From: Isoetes taiwanensis | Lineage: Eukaryota; Streptophyta; Lycopodiopsida; Isoetales; Isoetaceae | DNA: 64,000 nt | NCBI GenBank assembly: GCA_021234155.1 | Contig: JAJEKV010000414.1 | Location: forward strand, 62,001 to 126,000 | Reading direction: 5' to 3' | Made by a program: the position numbers and the translations under genes | In this document: piece after piece, positions 11,882 through 23,517 of the stretch | How positions within the stretch are numbered: the stretch's first letter is position 1 | Layout of the letters: each line of letters starts with the position of its first letter | The notes under the pieces: model-generated | The model's database searches: none | Told to the model about the DNA's origin: nothing | What the model saw: the letters and a program-made list of their open reading frames with translations, nothing else

Positions 11882-14800
11882 ATCTAGTCACATCGCCTTT
11901 GTACCTGGCGAGGGAACTCCTACTAACTTGTATACCTATGACTATGTTAAATACCTACTGAGCAATGGCATGATTGCCATGTCCATTTCATGTGTACCTG
12001 GAGGGTTTGTCACAGTTCGTGGTGTAATGTCAGCTTATGTGATACCGGAAGACAGTTGATACTTGATCCTGAGCGTCCAGTAGAATTTATGCAGTGAGAA
12101 AGACAAGTATGGCAAATCAGTCAGCAACCATTTAGCAATGATAAGAACTTTGAATTCTGCATTCCCACTTTGCAGCTTGTGCTTACGACCAGCAGAATGG
12201 ATGATCCTTTAAATTCATCTACACTTGTAGGTGTAGCATTCCATTACCTGTGCAGGAGAAGGATAACTTATAATAATATCTGTTCTAACAGTTTCAGATT
12301 ATGCTGAATGAAGTGTGGTGATCTATTTTCGTTAAAATTGAGGAAAGGTTCTAAACAAGATACAGCATGCAAGGTTGTCTTCTGCAAGGAGCCAATGAGA
12401 AATGAGATATTTAGGACATTAGCTGAGAAATCGATGAACTAATGGTATGAATAAGATGGTTGCAGGCTTCAGAGGCTTAGAGCACAACTGGAATTCTAAG
12501 GATGAGTTATGCTACAGACCGTACACATGCCCAACGCATCTAGTGATCTTATAACAAGCAAGGTCAGGCTCTGGGAACTAGATAATTCAGCTTGATTTAG
12601 AGAATGTATTTCTATAGAAGCGTGGATATAATAGTGATGGTTATAAAGGAATAAAGAACAAGGAGTGCAGCTATGGGAAATGGTGGTACATGGTATGGGT
12701 ATCTGTCTTACTTAGCCAACCATATATTTCTTCCTTCCAGATATCTTAGAAGAAAATGAGACGTTCCCTGGCACAAAAGGTGGCTCAGATTGAACAGGGA
12801 GGTCTGGCCAGAATGCAGAACTTTATTGTGCAGAACATTTATGAGCAAGCAAACAGGACAGCTACGCTCAAATACTCAAGAGAGACTCCAGCAAGATGAG
12901 AATCCCTGTTAGTGCTGCACTACTTGGTAAAAATAGACATCAAATGATGGTGTCTTATACGTTAATGCTCAAAGGGTAGATTCTGCTAGATCTCCAGGCA
13001 ATGCATAAGATTATTGTTACCAGGGGATTTAACTCCATAAAATATTGGTGCATGTTCCTAGAGCCAATGCATTGCAAGATTGAGACTGGTAATGAAGGAT
13101 ATGAATGCTACAAGAGGTCCCTACACTTCACTTGCACTGTCCCCGTGTAATGAATAGTTTGGGACAGAATGCATTGTGTATTGTATTATATTAATTTATG
13201 CATCTTAGTGCTTTCAACATCGCTGTGTAGATTGTAAAGCTTCCGTTAAGTTCTAAATATCATGTCGGCATTATTGTAACGAGTTCAATAAAAGTATGCA
13301 CAATAGGTCCATTCTTAGTGCAATCTTACAGACTTTCCAGGTCCAACCAGCTGGAAGTTTGCTTTTATGACTAGAGAAAGAAAATTGCGAAGTTTAGGCT
13401 CAAATACCCTATATGCAAAATTCATTGAGACTACCTGTTTCATTAAATAGAGATAATGTTTCATCAAATAGAGTGGTTTAACGTCTTTGAAGCATCAAAT
13501 TCATGAGAAGTATAAACGCAAACCATCATTTATGTGCAATAATGTTCAAAGAACACGGACAATATATTTGAGATATATCTTGTCTGTTCCGCTAAGGATT
13601 TTAATCGCAAAGTGTGCCCATCCTTCTTTAGAACATGGATAAATCCATTTTTTGTAGATATATAGATAAGCATCATACTTCATTAGCCATTATTGCAAGA
13701 CGTTTGCTTATATAAACACCTCAATTAAAGAAAAGCAGACCATACTACAGATCCAGACAACTACCTGTCTAGATGAAGAGCTTGCATAATATTTACCAAA
13801 ACATATAAAAAATCAACATAAAGTAGCCGACAATCAAATTAGGTATCGGGTTGGTTGTTACTTGAGAACCAATTGGCATACTTTTGAGCAAAGTATATTC
13901 GGTCTCTTCAAATGAAATTCCTTATTATAATTTTAGTTCTCCCTTTATGTCGAATTTGCATCATCCTCCACCCTCTTGTCTGTTGAAGTCTTTTAATCTT
14001 AATCTGCTTTATCTCAAAGTGGGATTTGGAGCTTTTGGTTCTTTATTTGACAAGCTTTTGAATTTGGTTTAGCTCTTTTTCCCAATCACCAATCTTCCAC
14101 CCGATCTGTTTAATTGCATACATAAATTAGAAAATAAAGAAAAATTCCAAAGGTGTATTTCTCCTTAATCTTAAAGTGCTTTAACCAACTCTAATCGCTT
14201 TTTTAGCAAACTACAATAGCCTTCCAATTCAACCATTGAATCAGAGGCCAAGAATATGGGCATACACGGCAGCCATCAGAGAGAATACAAAGAGCTCAAA
14301 GGAGGATCCCAAAACCCCAAGAACACTAAAGAACACTGTTCTGGACCACCTTAGAATTTGGAGCTGTTATATGCCCACCGTCTGCAATTATGCCTCTTTT
14401 TCTTTAAAAGTATCATAAGATGCGTGTTAGATTATCGATGCTAAGTTAATATATGTTTATTCTTCTTATTGAGTTTATAATCATTCTTCTCTCACCGCTT
14501 GTGATCATGATGATTAGTTAGAACTCTCTCGATTAGGATAAGTGTAGAAGAACATCGTTGCATAGCATTCTCATATCACATCACACTTGTGGTCGAGTAT
14601 GAGGGATTAGGTACTTGGATGCATAAATGTGTTTAAGACTATATGTATGTACCAAGGGGGATTCACTTGTGTTATGCATATAAACCATCTGAGTGTATAC
14701 TAAGTGGTTTTTTTATTGCCTATTTTGTACTTATAATAAGAGGTATTTACTATTTATCTCGGCTTGTCTAGTTATATTTTAAGGAGTATAAGCCAGTTTT

Positions 14801-15700
14801 CTGCGTATGATAAGGGGGTTTTGTTTGACCCTAGGAACGCAGATGCCATATCCAAAATACATATAGGTGAATCCTCTGGGGCATATATTAATGGAGATAT
14901 AGCTAGAGATGGTATAATACTCACATGCATTTTCTAGCCGCACGAATGGTTTTGACCCCGTTGCCGGTTCCTGTACTCTTGTATTGGAATAAATAATTGA
15001 ATTAGGCAGAGGGAGACACTGAGGAAGTCCATTTAAAACCATGCATCCAAGGCACATTCAATGTCCTGTACCTAAGGGTGATATATGGGCTATGTTACAG
15101 ATTCACTGTTGGAGTTTATGCCCATGGTCTGCCCTTGAGGATGATTTAGTAGACCCTATTTGCAAGAGGCCCGAGAGAGAGGGCAAATGATGTGGATTTT
15201 CCTAAGGCATGTTCTTATGCCAACTTGTCATTCTGCCATATCTGTTTGACATTGAAGCATGAACCTTTGCTTAAGGATAACCATGAGAAGATTGATCGTG
15301 GATTAGGTTTATTATTACTATTATTTCATTGTTGTTATTCATGGTTGAGTTACTCTATGCATACTCTGATTCTTAGTTATTATGATAAGGGCGGTTCACT
15401 TTTGGGTGCCATACAAAATGTGTCTGCATCCTCACAAGGAATCAGGTAATACTGATTTTTGGTACAGCAGGTTCTCACTTAGGTAAGAGAACGACAAAAT
15501 TCATGATTTCTTTCATCAACTCTTGCAACTGCACTTAAAAGCTTCTAGAATAATTAGCTTAGTTTTAGTTTTTAAGCTGATCCTCAATTTTGCATTTTAG
15601 CATCCACAAGTCCCAAAGAGTTTGGAGTCAGTATGATTGGGCCCATGGTCGCACCTATTAAAGGTCTTGGTGGAGCCGTCCTTCTATACAAGGTCCAAGT
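11882..15700. other. TGD3 3' flank and gene-free region
   Basis: No recognisable protein-coding frame. The frames at 13884-14072, 14236-14418 and 15192-15449 match nothing I know. A canonical AATAAA lies at 13287-13292, about 1.4 kb past the TGD3 stop; it could end a very long 3' UTR or belong to something else. The sequence is of ordinary base composition to about 13300 and AT-rich after that. Confidence 0.5.
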
Positions 15701-15707
15701 CTAGTGT

Positions 15708-15914
15708 TTGGTTGTGTCCCTTGCTATCTGGAATGACTTGGATCAAGTGCAAAAAGTCTTCTTGGCACATGCGCTGGGAGTGAAGTCCACGGTCCAATAT
15801 CAAATCCTATTACATGAGACAGGTTTCTTGCCTCTTCAGAGAGCAATCCTTGATCGCCACATCGTCTACTTTCAGAAGGTGGTCTATAGGGACGAGCTCG
15901 TCTCTTCAACTTGA
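15708..15914 (+). mobile_element. LINE-like reverse-transcriptase 3' region fragment
   Basis: The 68-residue frame reads DLDQVQKVFLAHALGVKST followed by ILLHETGFLPLQRAIL and HIVYFQKV. This pattern (VQ..FL...LGVK.ST......L.ETG..PL...A......Y) resembles the segment after the reverse-transcriptase domain in plant non-LTR retrotransposons. Nothing of the RT catalytic core is visible upstream and the frame ends after YRDELVSST, so it is a short relic. The assignment rests on a remembered pattern. Confidence 0.4.
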
Positions 15915-15949
15915 CCTACACTATGGCCTTAACACTATAGTTGTCCCTT

Positions 15950-16900
15950 GATGAACCCAAATGGGTTCATTCGTACACTTTTTTTGAAATTCTATTATAG
16001 CTTCGAGATAAAGAATTTGTCTACATACTCACAATATGTTGTCCTCCATGAGTGTACATATAAGGAAAAATTTATGAAAAATATAAAAAGCTTCTAATAC
16101 CAAATATAATATGGAGCCGAATGCAAAGGGGTCAAGTTTATTTTCAAAGTCTTTAGCATTTCTCACATTATTTTGCAAATATGATTTGTAACTCATGATA
16201 TGAGAAATCTATCACAAGAAGAATTAGAAAAATCTATGGTAGATTTCTCGAGAAATAATTCCTTAAAGTTCGAAGTTCAGAAGTTCTTTATGGACCCAGT
16301 TAGGTCCCCCGAGGGTCAAAATTTTGAAAATTCATAGTACTGCTCCACTTTTTAAAAAATGAAATCCATTTAGCAAGACGTGTAGTACTTAGTATCTATT
16401 TCCATTGAAAAATAATAGTACCTTCACATCCTTATTCTATTTCAAATATCATGGATATGAAATGGTTCCTGGATGCCTATTTTTCATAAATTCCTTAGGG
16501 ACCTGACTGGGTCTCTCAAGGATTGAAATTATGATTTGCTCATTGATACATCAAATTTTTATGAAATCACATGAAATTTGAAAAATGAGTAGCACTTATA
16601 GGCTATGTTCATAGAAAATTAATATTACCTTGAAATTTGTATTCCATATTGAGTATCATGAGATTATATCATATCATCGAAACCATCGAATAGAGTGTAT
16701 TTCAAGGTGTGATTGTGCCAAACTTGTGAAGAATTTTATTACGCCATATGGTGAATGCGACGACCGTATTAACCTTATAATTCAGGTGTTCATATTTAAA
16801 ATCTCATAAGTATCATGAAGAACTAGTCCCTAATATGGAGCAGGGATTGAGGGACCCATAGGGGTTGATGAACCCAAACAGGTCCTTGAGACAACTCTAG
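15950..16900. repeat. Diverged repeats with GGACC..TGGGTC and TGAACCCAAA..GGTCC motifs
   Basis: Blocks beginning with GATGAACCCAAATGGGTTC (about 15951), GGACCCAGTTAGGTCCCCC (about 16291), GGACCTGACTGGGTCTCTC (about 16499) and GATGAACCCAAACAGGTCC (about 16866) recur. Between the middle two, shared words include AAAAATGA, TAGTACTTA or TAGCACTTA, CATAGAAAATTAATA or CATTGAAAAATAATA, ACCTT, and ATATCATG..AT. They look like old tandem copies of a unit of about 210-230 bp. No coding capacity is evident. Confidence 0.4.
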
Positions 16901-17425
16901 TGTTAAGCCCTACTGGAGGGAAAATAGAGCTCAATGGCTGGCCTGATGGAATGTGCAGGAGCCCAGATGTATATAGATGCAAACAGATGTTTGCATTCAT
17001 AGGTGCTGAGACGGAGGAATCTCCTGCATCTATACAATCAGGCATTGTATAGATGTTGGGGACATCAAATACACTTTTGTCACATGTTATTTTCCAATCC
17101 ATTACAACTTGCAATAAAGAAAGCGAACCATAGATTACCACATGGCATAGCTTTATGTGGTGTTAGCGCCACCATCTCACCAACACCACAATACATAATA
17201 AAAAAAAGGGAAAAAGAAAACAAGGTGCTACGCACGGAGGGTTGCCTTCTATGGCCGGAGGGTGAAGTGGCTTAAATCATAGCTCAAAGTCATGTTTTGA
17301 CAATCAATTCAAATTGCTATTTCTAGACAATAGAATACTTGATACCATGACTTTATGGGACTTGGCCCGAAGAAATCTTTGGTGCTTTCAAAGATGGAAG
17401 AAGTATTGCAAAAACTCATTTGGAC

Positions 17426-17833
17426 TCAACACCGGGAACACGAGCTCCTAAAGCCAACGGGTTTTTGTGCCTCATCTAATTTTTCCACTTTACAAAGCTT
17501 GTCAACAAGGTCCCTAAATGTTAAAGCCCTAGGAGCAAAACCTTTCTCAACCATCTGCTCACACACATCTACTATCAGATCAGATCTCTCATTCTCACAA
17601 AGAGCAAGAAAGAGAGTATTATAGAAGTGTATTAGCTCACAAAGATCGGGATGCAACTTATGTGAAGCAATAACCTCGAAAAAGCCTTTGACTTCATCCA
17701 ACTTTCCAACTTTACATAGGCCCTTCGGGGAATGAGTTGAATGTTATGTTCTCTCGAGCCATCTTTTTGTAGTAAAGATTTTGCATCATCAACTTGTCTC
17801 AGATCGGCTGATCTATCAATAAGGGACGTGCAT
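17426..17833 (-). pseudogene. PPR protein gene, 3' part, interrupted by the CACTA element
   Basis: On the minus strand the sequence encodes pentatricopeptide repeats: SLIDRSADLRQVDDAKSLLQ, then KGLCKVGKLDEVKGFFEV, then FYNTLFLALCENERSDL and VCEQMVEKGFAPRALTF. These show the Y/F-N-L...G........A...M...G..P spacing of P-class PPR motifs (35 residues). PPR proteins bind organellar RNA in plants. Small frameshifts occur near 17770 and 17735. The 5' part of the same frame lies beyond the transposon, at 26801-26870. Insertion plus frameshifts make this a pseudogene. Confidence 0.7.
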
Positions 17834-18700
17834 CACTACCACCCCAAAACCGGGTCCACATGTTGTTTTTAGTTGTCTTTTGAAAAAAACAACACAAAAA
17901 ACTATGTGTTGTTTTTTGTGGGATTTGCTAGAAATGACGTGTAGTTTTTAGCAAAATTTTTATACATGTAGTTTTTGTTGCCAAAAGTCTACGCATAGAG
18001 TTTTGTCAAAATTATCTACACGTAGGAATTAACGTATATTTCTACATGTTGTTTTAAAAGTAGCTGTAGTTTTCAAGTGTTGCCTTCTTAAAAAGTAGAC
18101 ATGTGGTTCGTAATACAATTAAAATGTCTACATGTTGTTTTTTAATTGTTGTTTCTTGAAAAAACATTTTTTTTTTTTTTTAAGTAGCTGTAGTTTTCAA
18201 GTGTTGCTTTTATAAAAAGTAGACATGTGGTTCATAATACAATTAAAAGGTCTATATGTTGTTTTTAACTGTTGTTTTGGAAAAAAAGAACACTATGTTT
18301 TTTAAAAATAGCTGTAGTTTTTAAGTGTTGCTTTCCTAAAAAGTAGACATGTGGTTCGTAATAAAACTTGAAAGGTCTATATATTATTTTTTAGTGTTGT
18401 TTTGCAAAAAAACAACACTAAAAACCACATAAAAGATTTTGTCCAACTTTATTAAAACTACACATAGTTTTCGCATTTTTCTTTAGCTATGTTGTTTCTA
18501 AACGTTGCTTTCTTCATAAAATAATACATGGTTTCAAGAAAAGAAAAAAAATGTTTTTTCAAGAATAGTTATTGTTTTAAGTACTTTTTATTATAAAATC
18601 CATATTTTTCAAGTGATTTTGTTTGAATAAAAGACATGGTTAAAAACGTGGTGTTAAAAAAAACATTGATTGCATTTGGTTAAAATCGATTATTGCAACC
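17834..18700. repeat. Left subterminal repeat block of the CACTA element
   Basis: Dense variants of GTAGACATGTGGTTC.TAAT, CTA.ATGTTGTTTTTAA.TG, TAGCTGTAGTTTTCAAGTG and TTGCTTTC.TAAAAAGTAG recur in the plus orientation from about 17850 to 18560. Words such as ACATGTGGT and TGTTGTTTTTA also appear at the far right end in context with the right TIR. In CACTA elements such subterminal arrays bind the element's own DNA-binding protein; that role is inferred from the family. Confidence 0.7.
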
Positions 18701-18879
18701 ATTTTGTTTAGCATACTTTATAGCCTATGATCAAGAGATTATTTTATCATATATTCCATATAGGAAGCTATTAAAATTTATGAACAAAATAGCTTGAAAC
18801 TTTTAATGGCGCCAACCAAACAAATGATATTTAAAATTTATTTATACAAACAACATAGCAAAGCTGATAAGAAGAACGT

Positions 18880-19243
18880 AATGCCCATAGGTTTGAGGGT
18901 ATTTTAATGGAAATGATCATAACTTTTTGTGATGATCCAAATGAGAATGAGCCTTTCAGAGCTATTGTAAGGAGGATGAAATCTTCCCATCAAAAGTAAG
19001 ATCATATAAATCGGAGTCTTAAATCACAAGTTATGCTATTTTTAATACACAAGGAAATTGTAAAAATTTCAGAGGGATTTACGAGACCATAACTTGAGAT
19101 TCCGAATCCGATTCAGGAGATGTTAACTTTCATGGAAAGTTCTCAATCTCTTCTACAATATATCTGATAGACTCATTCTCATTTGGATCATCACAAAAAA
19201 GTTATGATCAATTCCATAAAAATACCCCAAACTAGGGGCATTT
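18880..19243. repeat. Foldback (inverted repeat) of about 364 bp inside the CACTA element
   Basis: The left arm contains GGTATTTTAATGGAAATGAT, CATAACTTTTTGTGATGATC and CAAATGAGAATGAG (from about 18898). The right arm holds the reverse complements: CTCATTCTCATTTGGATCAT, CACAAAAAAGTTATGATCAA and TTCCATAAAAATACCCC (19170-19226). The outer ends AATGCCCATAGG and ACTAGGGGCATT also pair. The arms are each about 150-170 bp and diverged by roughly a tenth or more, with the centre near 19060. It may be an independent foldback element or an inverted pair of repeats nested within the transposon. Confidence 0.7.
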
Positions 19244-20233
19244 TGTTAATTTTAGCAAAACGTAAGGGGGTATTTCAGAGTTTTTCCAAAAAAAAAAAAG
19301 GATGGCTATAGCTATGGTAGTCCAGGAAAGAAAATAGTCTGCCCCTGTTCTATTCCAGAGCACGGTTCGTGAAAAATAAAACCATTCTTGTATTTTGGAG
19401 ACAATTAAAGCCTGCAAGAATTCAGAAAATCCCTTGTAAGATAGCCATGGCTGCAAAACTTGCCTTCTGGTTTCCGCAAAAAGCTGGTGGGCTGTTGAAT
19501 TAAGAGAGGAATCTGGTACCCAATCCCCAAATTCCAATGTTATCATAATGCTGCTCGATTTTGATTGAGAAATTCCAATCTGGAGCAGTCTGTATTGTCT
19601 GCTAGAGATTCCAATAAAATCTTAAACAAAAATCTGGATAGACTGCAATAAAAAAAAGCCTGATCATTAGCAAATTATTACAGTTTGCATCCTATTTAAC
19701 GTACTGCAAAAATACAAATCAAAATTCCCTACCGCATCCATTCTGCCAAATCCAAAGATATCCTGGTCTACAGCTACTGCCAGTTTGGAAATCAATGAAT
19801 AACACTCCTCAAACTATGCCATTTCCCAACTATGCCATCATCTGTGCTTCTCATCGACATAATCAGCTTCAGGCAGGTAGAATGACCTCCTTTCCTTTGA
19901 ATCCATCTATTCCATGATCACCATAGCTCTATGCGAGCATTTGCTTGGAGACGAAAACCTATTGCTTTCTAATGAACTGTTCAAGAGCCTCCAACTTCGG
20001 CATATCAACATAGAGCTGAGATTTATATGCATACATGGGCTTTTACATAGCATAATATACTAAAACTGCAGCTCTGATTCCTGAACAGGATGGTGCCAGA
20101 TTACTCTTGGAGGTAGAATGGCATGGTCGGAAGATGGCATGGCCGGAAGTGGCTGGAAGAATGGCATGACCGGAAGTGGAGATCCTAAATAGGAGATAGA
20201 AGCGGGATAGGAGATTGAAGCAAAGAGATAATA

Positions 20234-20566
20234 TCAGATATGAGCATCAAATGAAAACCCTATTACAGAAACAGAAGGGGGCGGGGGGCCTTTAATCACG
20301 ATATCAGTATTGGCAGATGAAGATTGAACGGCGGAACCGACAGCCACAGCGGCGGCAAGAAGCCCTAACATGGATCTGCGGCCCTGAAAAGCTTCATCTC
20401 CGGTAGATGCCGAAGCTCTGATCATGGCAGGAATGCGATGGGCAGAAGGGGCGCTCTTTTGGGGCAAAGAAGATCCCAGGATTCCCGATCTACGGCCATC
20501 AAGAATGGCGTTGGAAGCTCCACACAGTGCTGCCATGGATGTTCCGACTGCCTGTGCCATCGCCAC
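20234..20566 (-). pseudogene. PSBQ: PsbQ (oxygen-evolving enhancer 3) first exon captured in the CACTA element
   Basis: The 110-residue frame begins MAMAQAVGTSMAALCGASNA and continues with a chloroplast transit peptide, then a twin-arginine thylakoid-type signal GRRSMLGLLAAAVAVGSAVQ, a likely lumenal cleavage after SSAN, and the start of the mature protein, IVIKGPPPPS. PsbQ proteins share this order, including MAQAMASMAGLRGASQAV-like starts and the IKVGPPPPP mature start. After PPPPS similarity stops: SVSVIGFSFDAHI is not PsbQ and ends at a stop. The roughly 140-residue four-helix mature domain is not found in the 2.4 kb downstream on this strand. In plants PsbQ stabilises the water-oxidising manganese cluster in the thylakoid lumen. 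Its position between CACTA ends suggests capture of a host gene 5' end. A functional split gene with a distant second exon is less likely. Confidence 0.7.
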
Positions 20567-20780
20567 TCCTCTGTTCTCTATTCTGTTGCATTCTGTTTAG
20601 AAGCGGGAAAGGAGATAGAAGGGGGAAAGAGGCAGCATCAGATCTGGGCAGTTAATCTCCACCGTCAATCTAGGCCAATAGGATCCCAGGACATGGATCA
20701 CCATCTCAGCCGCTCATTTCAGCGGTTGGATTGATACAATTTTATCATGCATATTTTGATAGTTTATACCCTATTTTGGT
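20567..20780 (-). promoter_or_regulatory. Leader and upstream DNA of the captured PsbQ fragment
   Basis: On the minus strand this holds a TATAAA (plus 20763-20768, TTTATA), a GATAA-type motif and a CTATTGGCC (CCAAT-like) box before the PsbQ start codon, with purine-rich leader DNA next to the ATG. An imperfect inverted repeat CCGCT.....AGCGG lies near 20710-20727. The element may therefore have picked up promoter as well as exon. Motif presence alone is weak evidence. Confidence 0.3.
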
Positions 20781-21234
20781 AGTTTTCTTTTGTTAAATTT
20801 CATCATTCACAAAGCTCTATGGTTTTTAGGCTCTAGATTATACCGTATAACTTTTGAGCGATGTATATACTGGCCACCGTCACGTCATCTCATGCCCCCC
20901 ATCCCATGATGCCTTTTTTTCCATGGGGCATCGATGATGACCCCATTCAAACTATATTTTTTACGTGACCATATTTCATTCTTAAAATAAATCATGCATT
21001 TTTATCACTCTAGTGGCCATGATTCAAAATCCCCACTACCTCTATCTAGATAATTTGTCATTGTATGTCATGCTCCACCGGGTTTTGCAAATAAGCTAAT
21101 GAGTATTTGTCCGATTTTTGTATAGAAACTCAAACCCTACCGGTTTCTTTGTGGGCAACAAAAGCTTCGAAACACAAAACGAAGATTCCAACTTAAATTA
21201 AGGACACTAACACCCTATTTTTATGCCTGCTAAT

Positions 21235-21850
21235 GGCATGTTTGAGCCACGTCACATATTTGAGTCTATGTGGCATGTTTGAGCCACGTGTCATGTTTGA
21301 GCCTAGGGTATGTTTGAGATGCATGTCACATTTGAGTCCATGTGGCATGTTTGAGCAAAGGTGGCATGTTTGTGCCACATCTCATGTTTGAGCCGAGGGT
21401 GGCATGTTCTAGCCCTAGGGGCATGTTTGACACAACATTTCAATTATCAAAAAAAACATACCAAAAAAAAAAAAAAGGGAAAAAAAAGATATCATTTGAA
21501 AGAGCATTTTTTTATGACCTTAATGGCATGTTTTAGCCTAGGGACATGTTTGAGCCTAGGTGGCATGTTTGAAACTAGAGCATGTTTGACCCTAGGGGGC
21601 AATACTTGAGCCTAGGTGGCATATTTGAGCCTATGTGGCATGTTTGAGCGAAGTGATTGAGACTATGTGGTATGTTTGAGCCTAGGGGCATGTTCGACCC
21701 TAGGGCAATGCTTGAACCTATGTGGCATGTTTGAGACGAGGTGTTTAAGTATATGTGGCATGTTTGAGACTATATGGTATGTTTGAGCCAACATCGCATG
21801 TTTGAGCCACGTGGCATGTTTGAACATAGGGGCATGCTTGAGCCTAGGAG
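21235..21850. repeat. Minisatellite array 1, 19-bp GGCATGTTTGAGCC family
   Basis: Degenerate copies of GGCATGTTTGAGCC followed by a variable TACGT/TATGT/TAGGG spacer. The array is interrupted at about 21428-21526 by an A-rich segment, and CACAACATTTCAA appears both at that interruption and just past the array end (about 21850), so a larger segment was itself duplicated. Copies here are more diverged than in array 3. Confidence 0.8.
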
Positions 21851-22042
21851 CACAACATTTCAACCATAAAAACTAGCGGTGAAGGACTTGGGGCAAGGGA
21901 TTGGAAAAGTGTAAAGGATGAAGCTCTTCTTGAAGAAAAAATATGCACGTGCCATAAATTTAATCTTGGATGTAGGTACCCTTTGGATTTGAGTTTGTGG
22001 ATTAGAATCAATGTTGGAGAGGAAAATGATGTAGAAAGGCAC

Positions 22043-23213
22043 TTAAAAGGGGCATGATTGGCATTCTAGTTGTACCAATTTATTTCTAATGCATGGATAA
22101 GTAACCATTTGTTTCTAATACATGGATATGACAAAATTATTTCTCACCTATTAGCATAGGACATTAATAAGGATCTGAAGGTGACAAATAGGCTTCTTAG
22201 GATTGATAGTCAATCATGAATTTCAAAGAATTCATTACAACAACGGAAATTTGAACCTTCCATGCATTACCTTACATAAGGTATCTAGATTCGGAGAATA
22301 TTGTTTCTTCTTTGGTGCCACCTTGTCTTCCAAAGTCGCCTCTAAAATTTGTACTCTGAATTTTCTTTTGAGCATGCTTTATCTAGTGTGAAAAGTGGTT
22401 TCTAATAACCATATAAAACCAAATTAACAAAACATATTCAATTTCCATTTTGCTTCCTTTCTTTTTGCAAATGGCCAAATTCCATATTATCTCAACATTA
22501 ATCATTCGAAAAATCCTTGGGATGAAAGAATGAATTTTATTAAGCATTTTATTATGAATCATAATGCGAGAAAATGAAACTACTTTAAATGAAATAATAG
22601 TATCATCTCAACTTTAGTTCCACAGCTTGTTTGTAAGGAAATAAATATAGAAAGAAAGGATATGTTCTTACTATAATCTACATTGTGTTGAATTTTCACC
22701 GGTGTGGATGAGAAGTATTATTTAAAACAAGTAAGCATAAAGCGTGCGGTGCGAGAAAATGTCACCATCCCAACATTGTGTAAATTAAGTGGGATGCAGC
22801 ATGGACCACTACCACTCGTCCCATAATCCCTGTTTATTTTCTCCTTCTGACCAAGAACATCTCCTGATCTTGGAAGAGTAATAGTTTCACCGAGCCGACA
22901 ACAACAATTTTGTTAGTAGCCTCTTTTTCGCCAACATGAATGCCACGAGGAGAAATACCGGACTTCTTTGCTTGTAGGTTGACATAGCCTCCATAGCCCT
23001 AAACAAAAGCGGGGCCTTCTACAAGGATCTTCACTCGATCCGGAAGAAAGGAAGAAAGCGCAAAATTGAACCTGCTCAAAGCAGGGTCCTTGAACAGTGG
23101 ATTCAATGGTTGGATAGGAAAATCGAGCTCCAGGAGGGGTTGCATTAGCATCTGACCTCGGCGGAGGAGTGCCGCAAGGAAAGGCTACCTTGAGAACATT
23201 TTTGTTGGAACTG
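22043..23213. other. CACTA filler without recognisable gene
   Basis: AT-rich to about 22850. The segment 22860-23200 has a more balanced composition and is open on both strands for about 100 codons (minus 22913-23221), but neither reading resembles a family I know. It could be another captured fragment or a piece of ancestral transposon. Confidence 0.45.
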
Positions 23214-23517
23214 CGTGGCATGTTTGAGCCACCTTGGCATGTTTGAGACTAGGTCGCGTGTGGAGCTGTGTGGCATTTTGGAGCCTAGGTGGCATGTTTG
23301 AGCCGCCTTAGCATATTGGAGGCTAGGTGGCATGTTGGAGCCATCTTGGCATGTTGAAGCCGTGGCATGTTTGAGCCATCTTGGCATGTTGGAGTTCACA
23401 TTGGCATGTTTGAGCCACCTTGGCATGTTGGAGCCTAGGTGGCATGGGTGGAGGCCCACGTGTCATGTTTGTGCCACCTTGGCATGTTGGCGCCTAGGCG
23501 GCATGTTGGGCCCGTGT
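23214..23517. repeat. Minisatellite array 2, same 19-bp family
   Basis: About sixteen units alternating GGCATGTTTGAGCCACCTT and GGCATGTTGGAGCCTAGGT, the same dimer as array 3, with some length variation. It is followed directly by unrelated AT-rich DNA. Confidence 0.85.

Noticed and set aside
20438-20734. 98-codon plus-strand frame
   Set aside because: It is antisense to the PsbQ exon and its leader, with no family resemblance.
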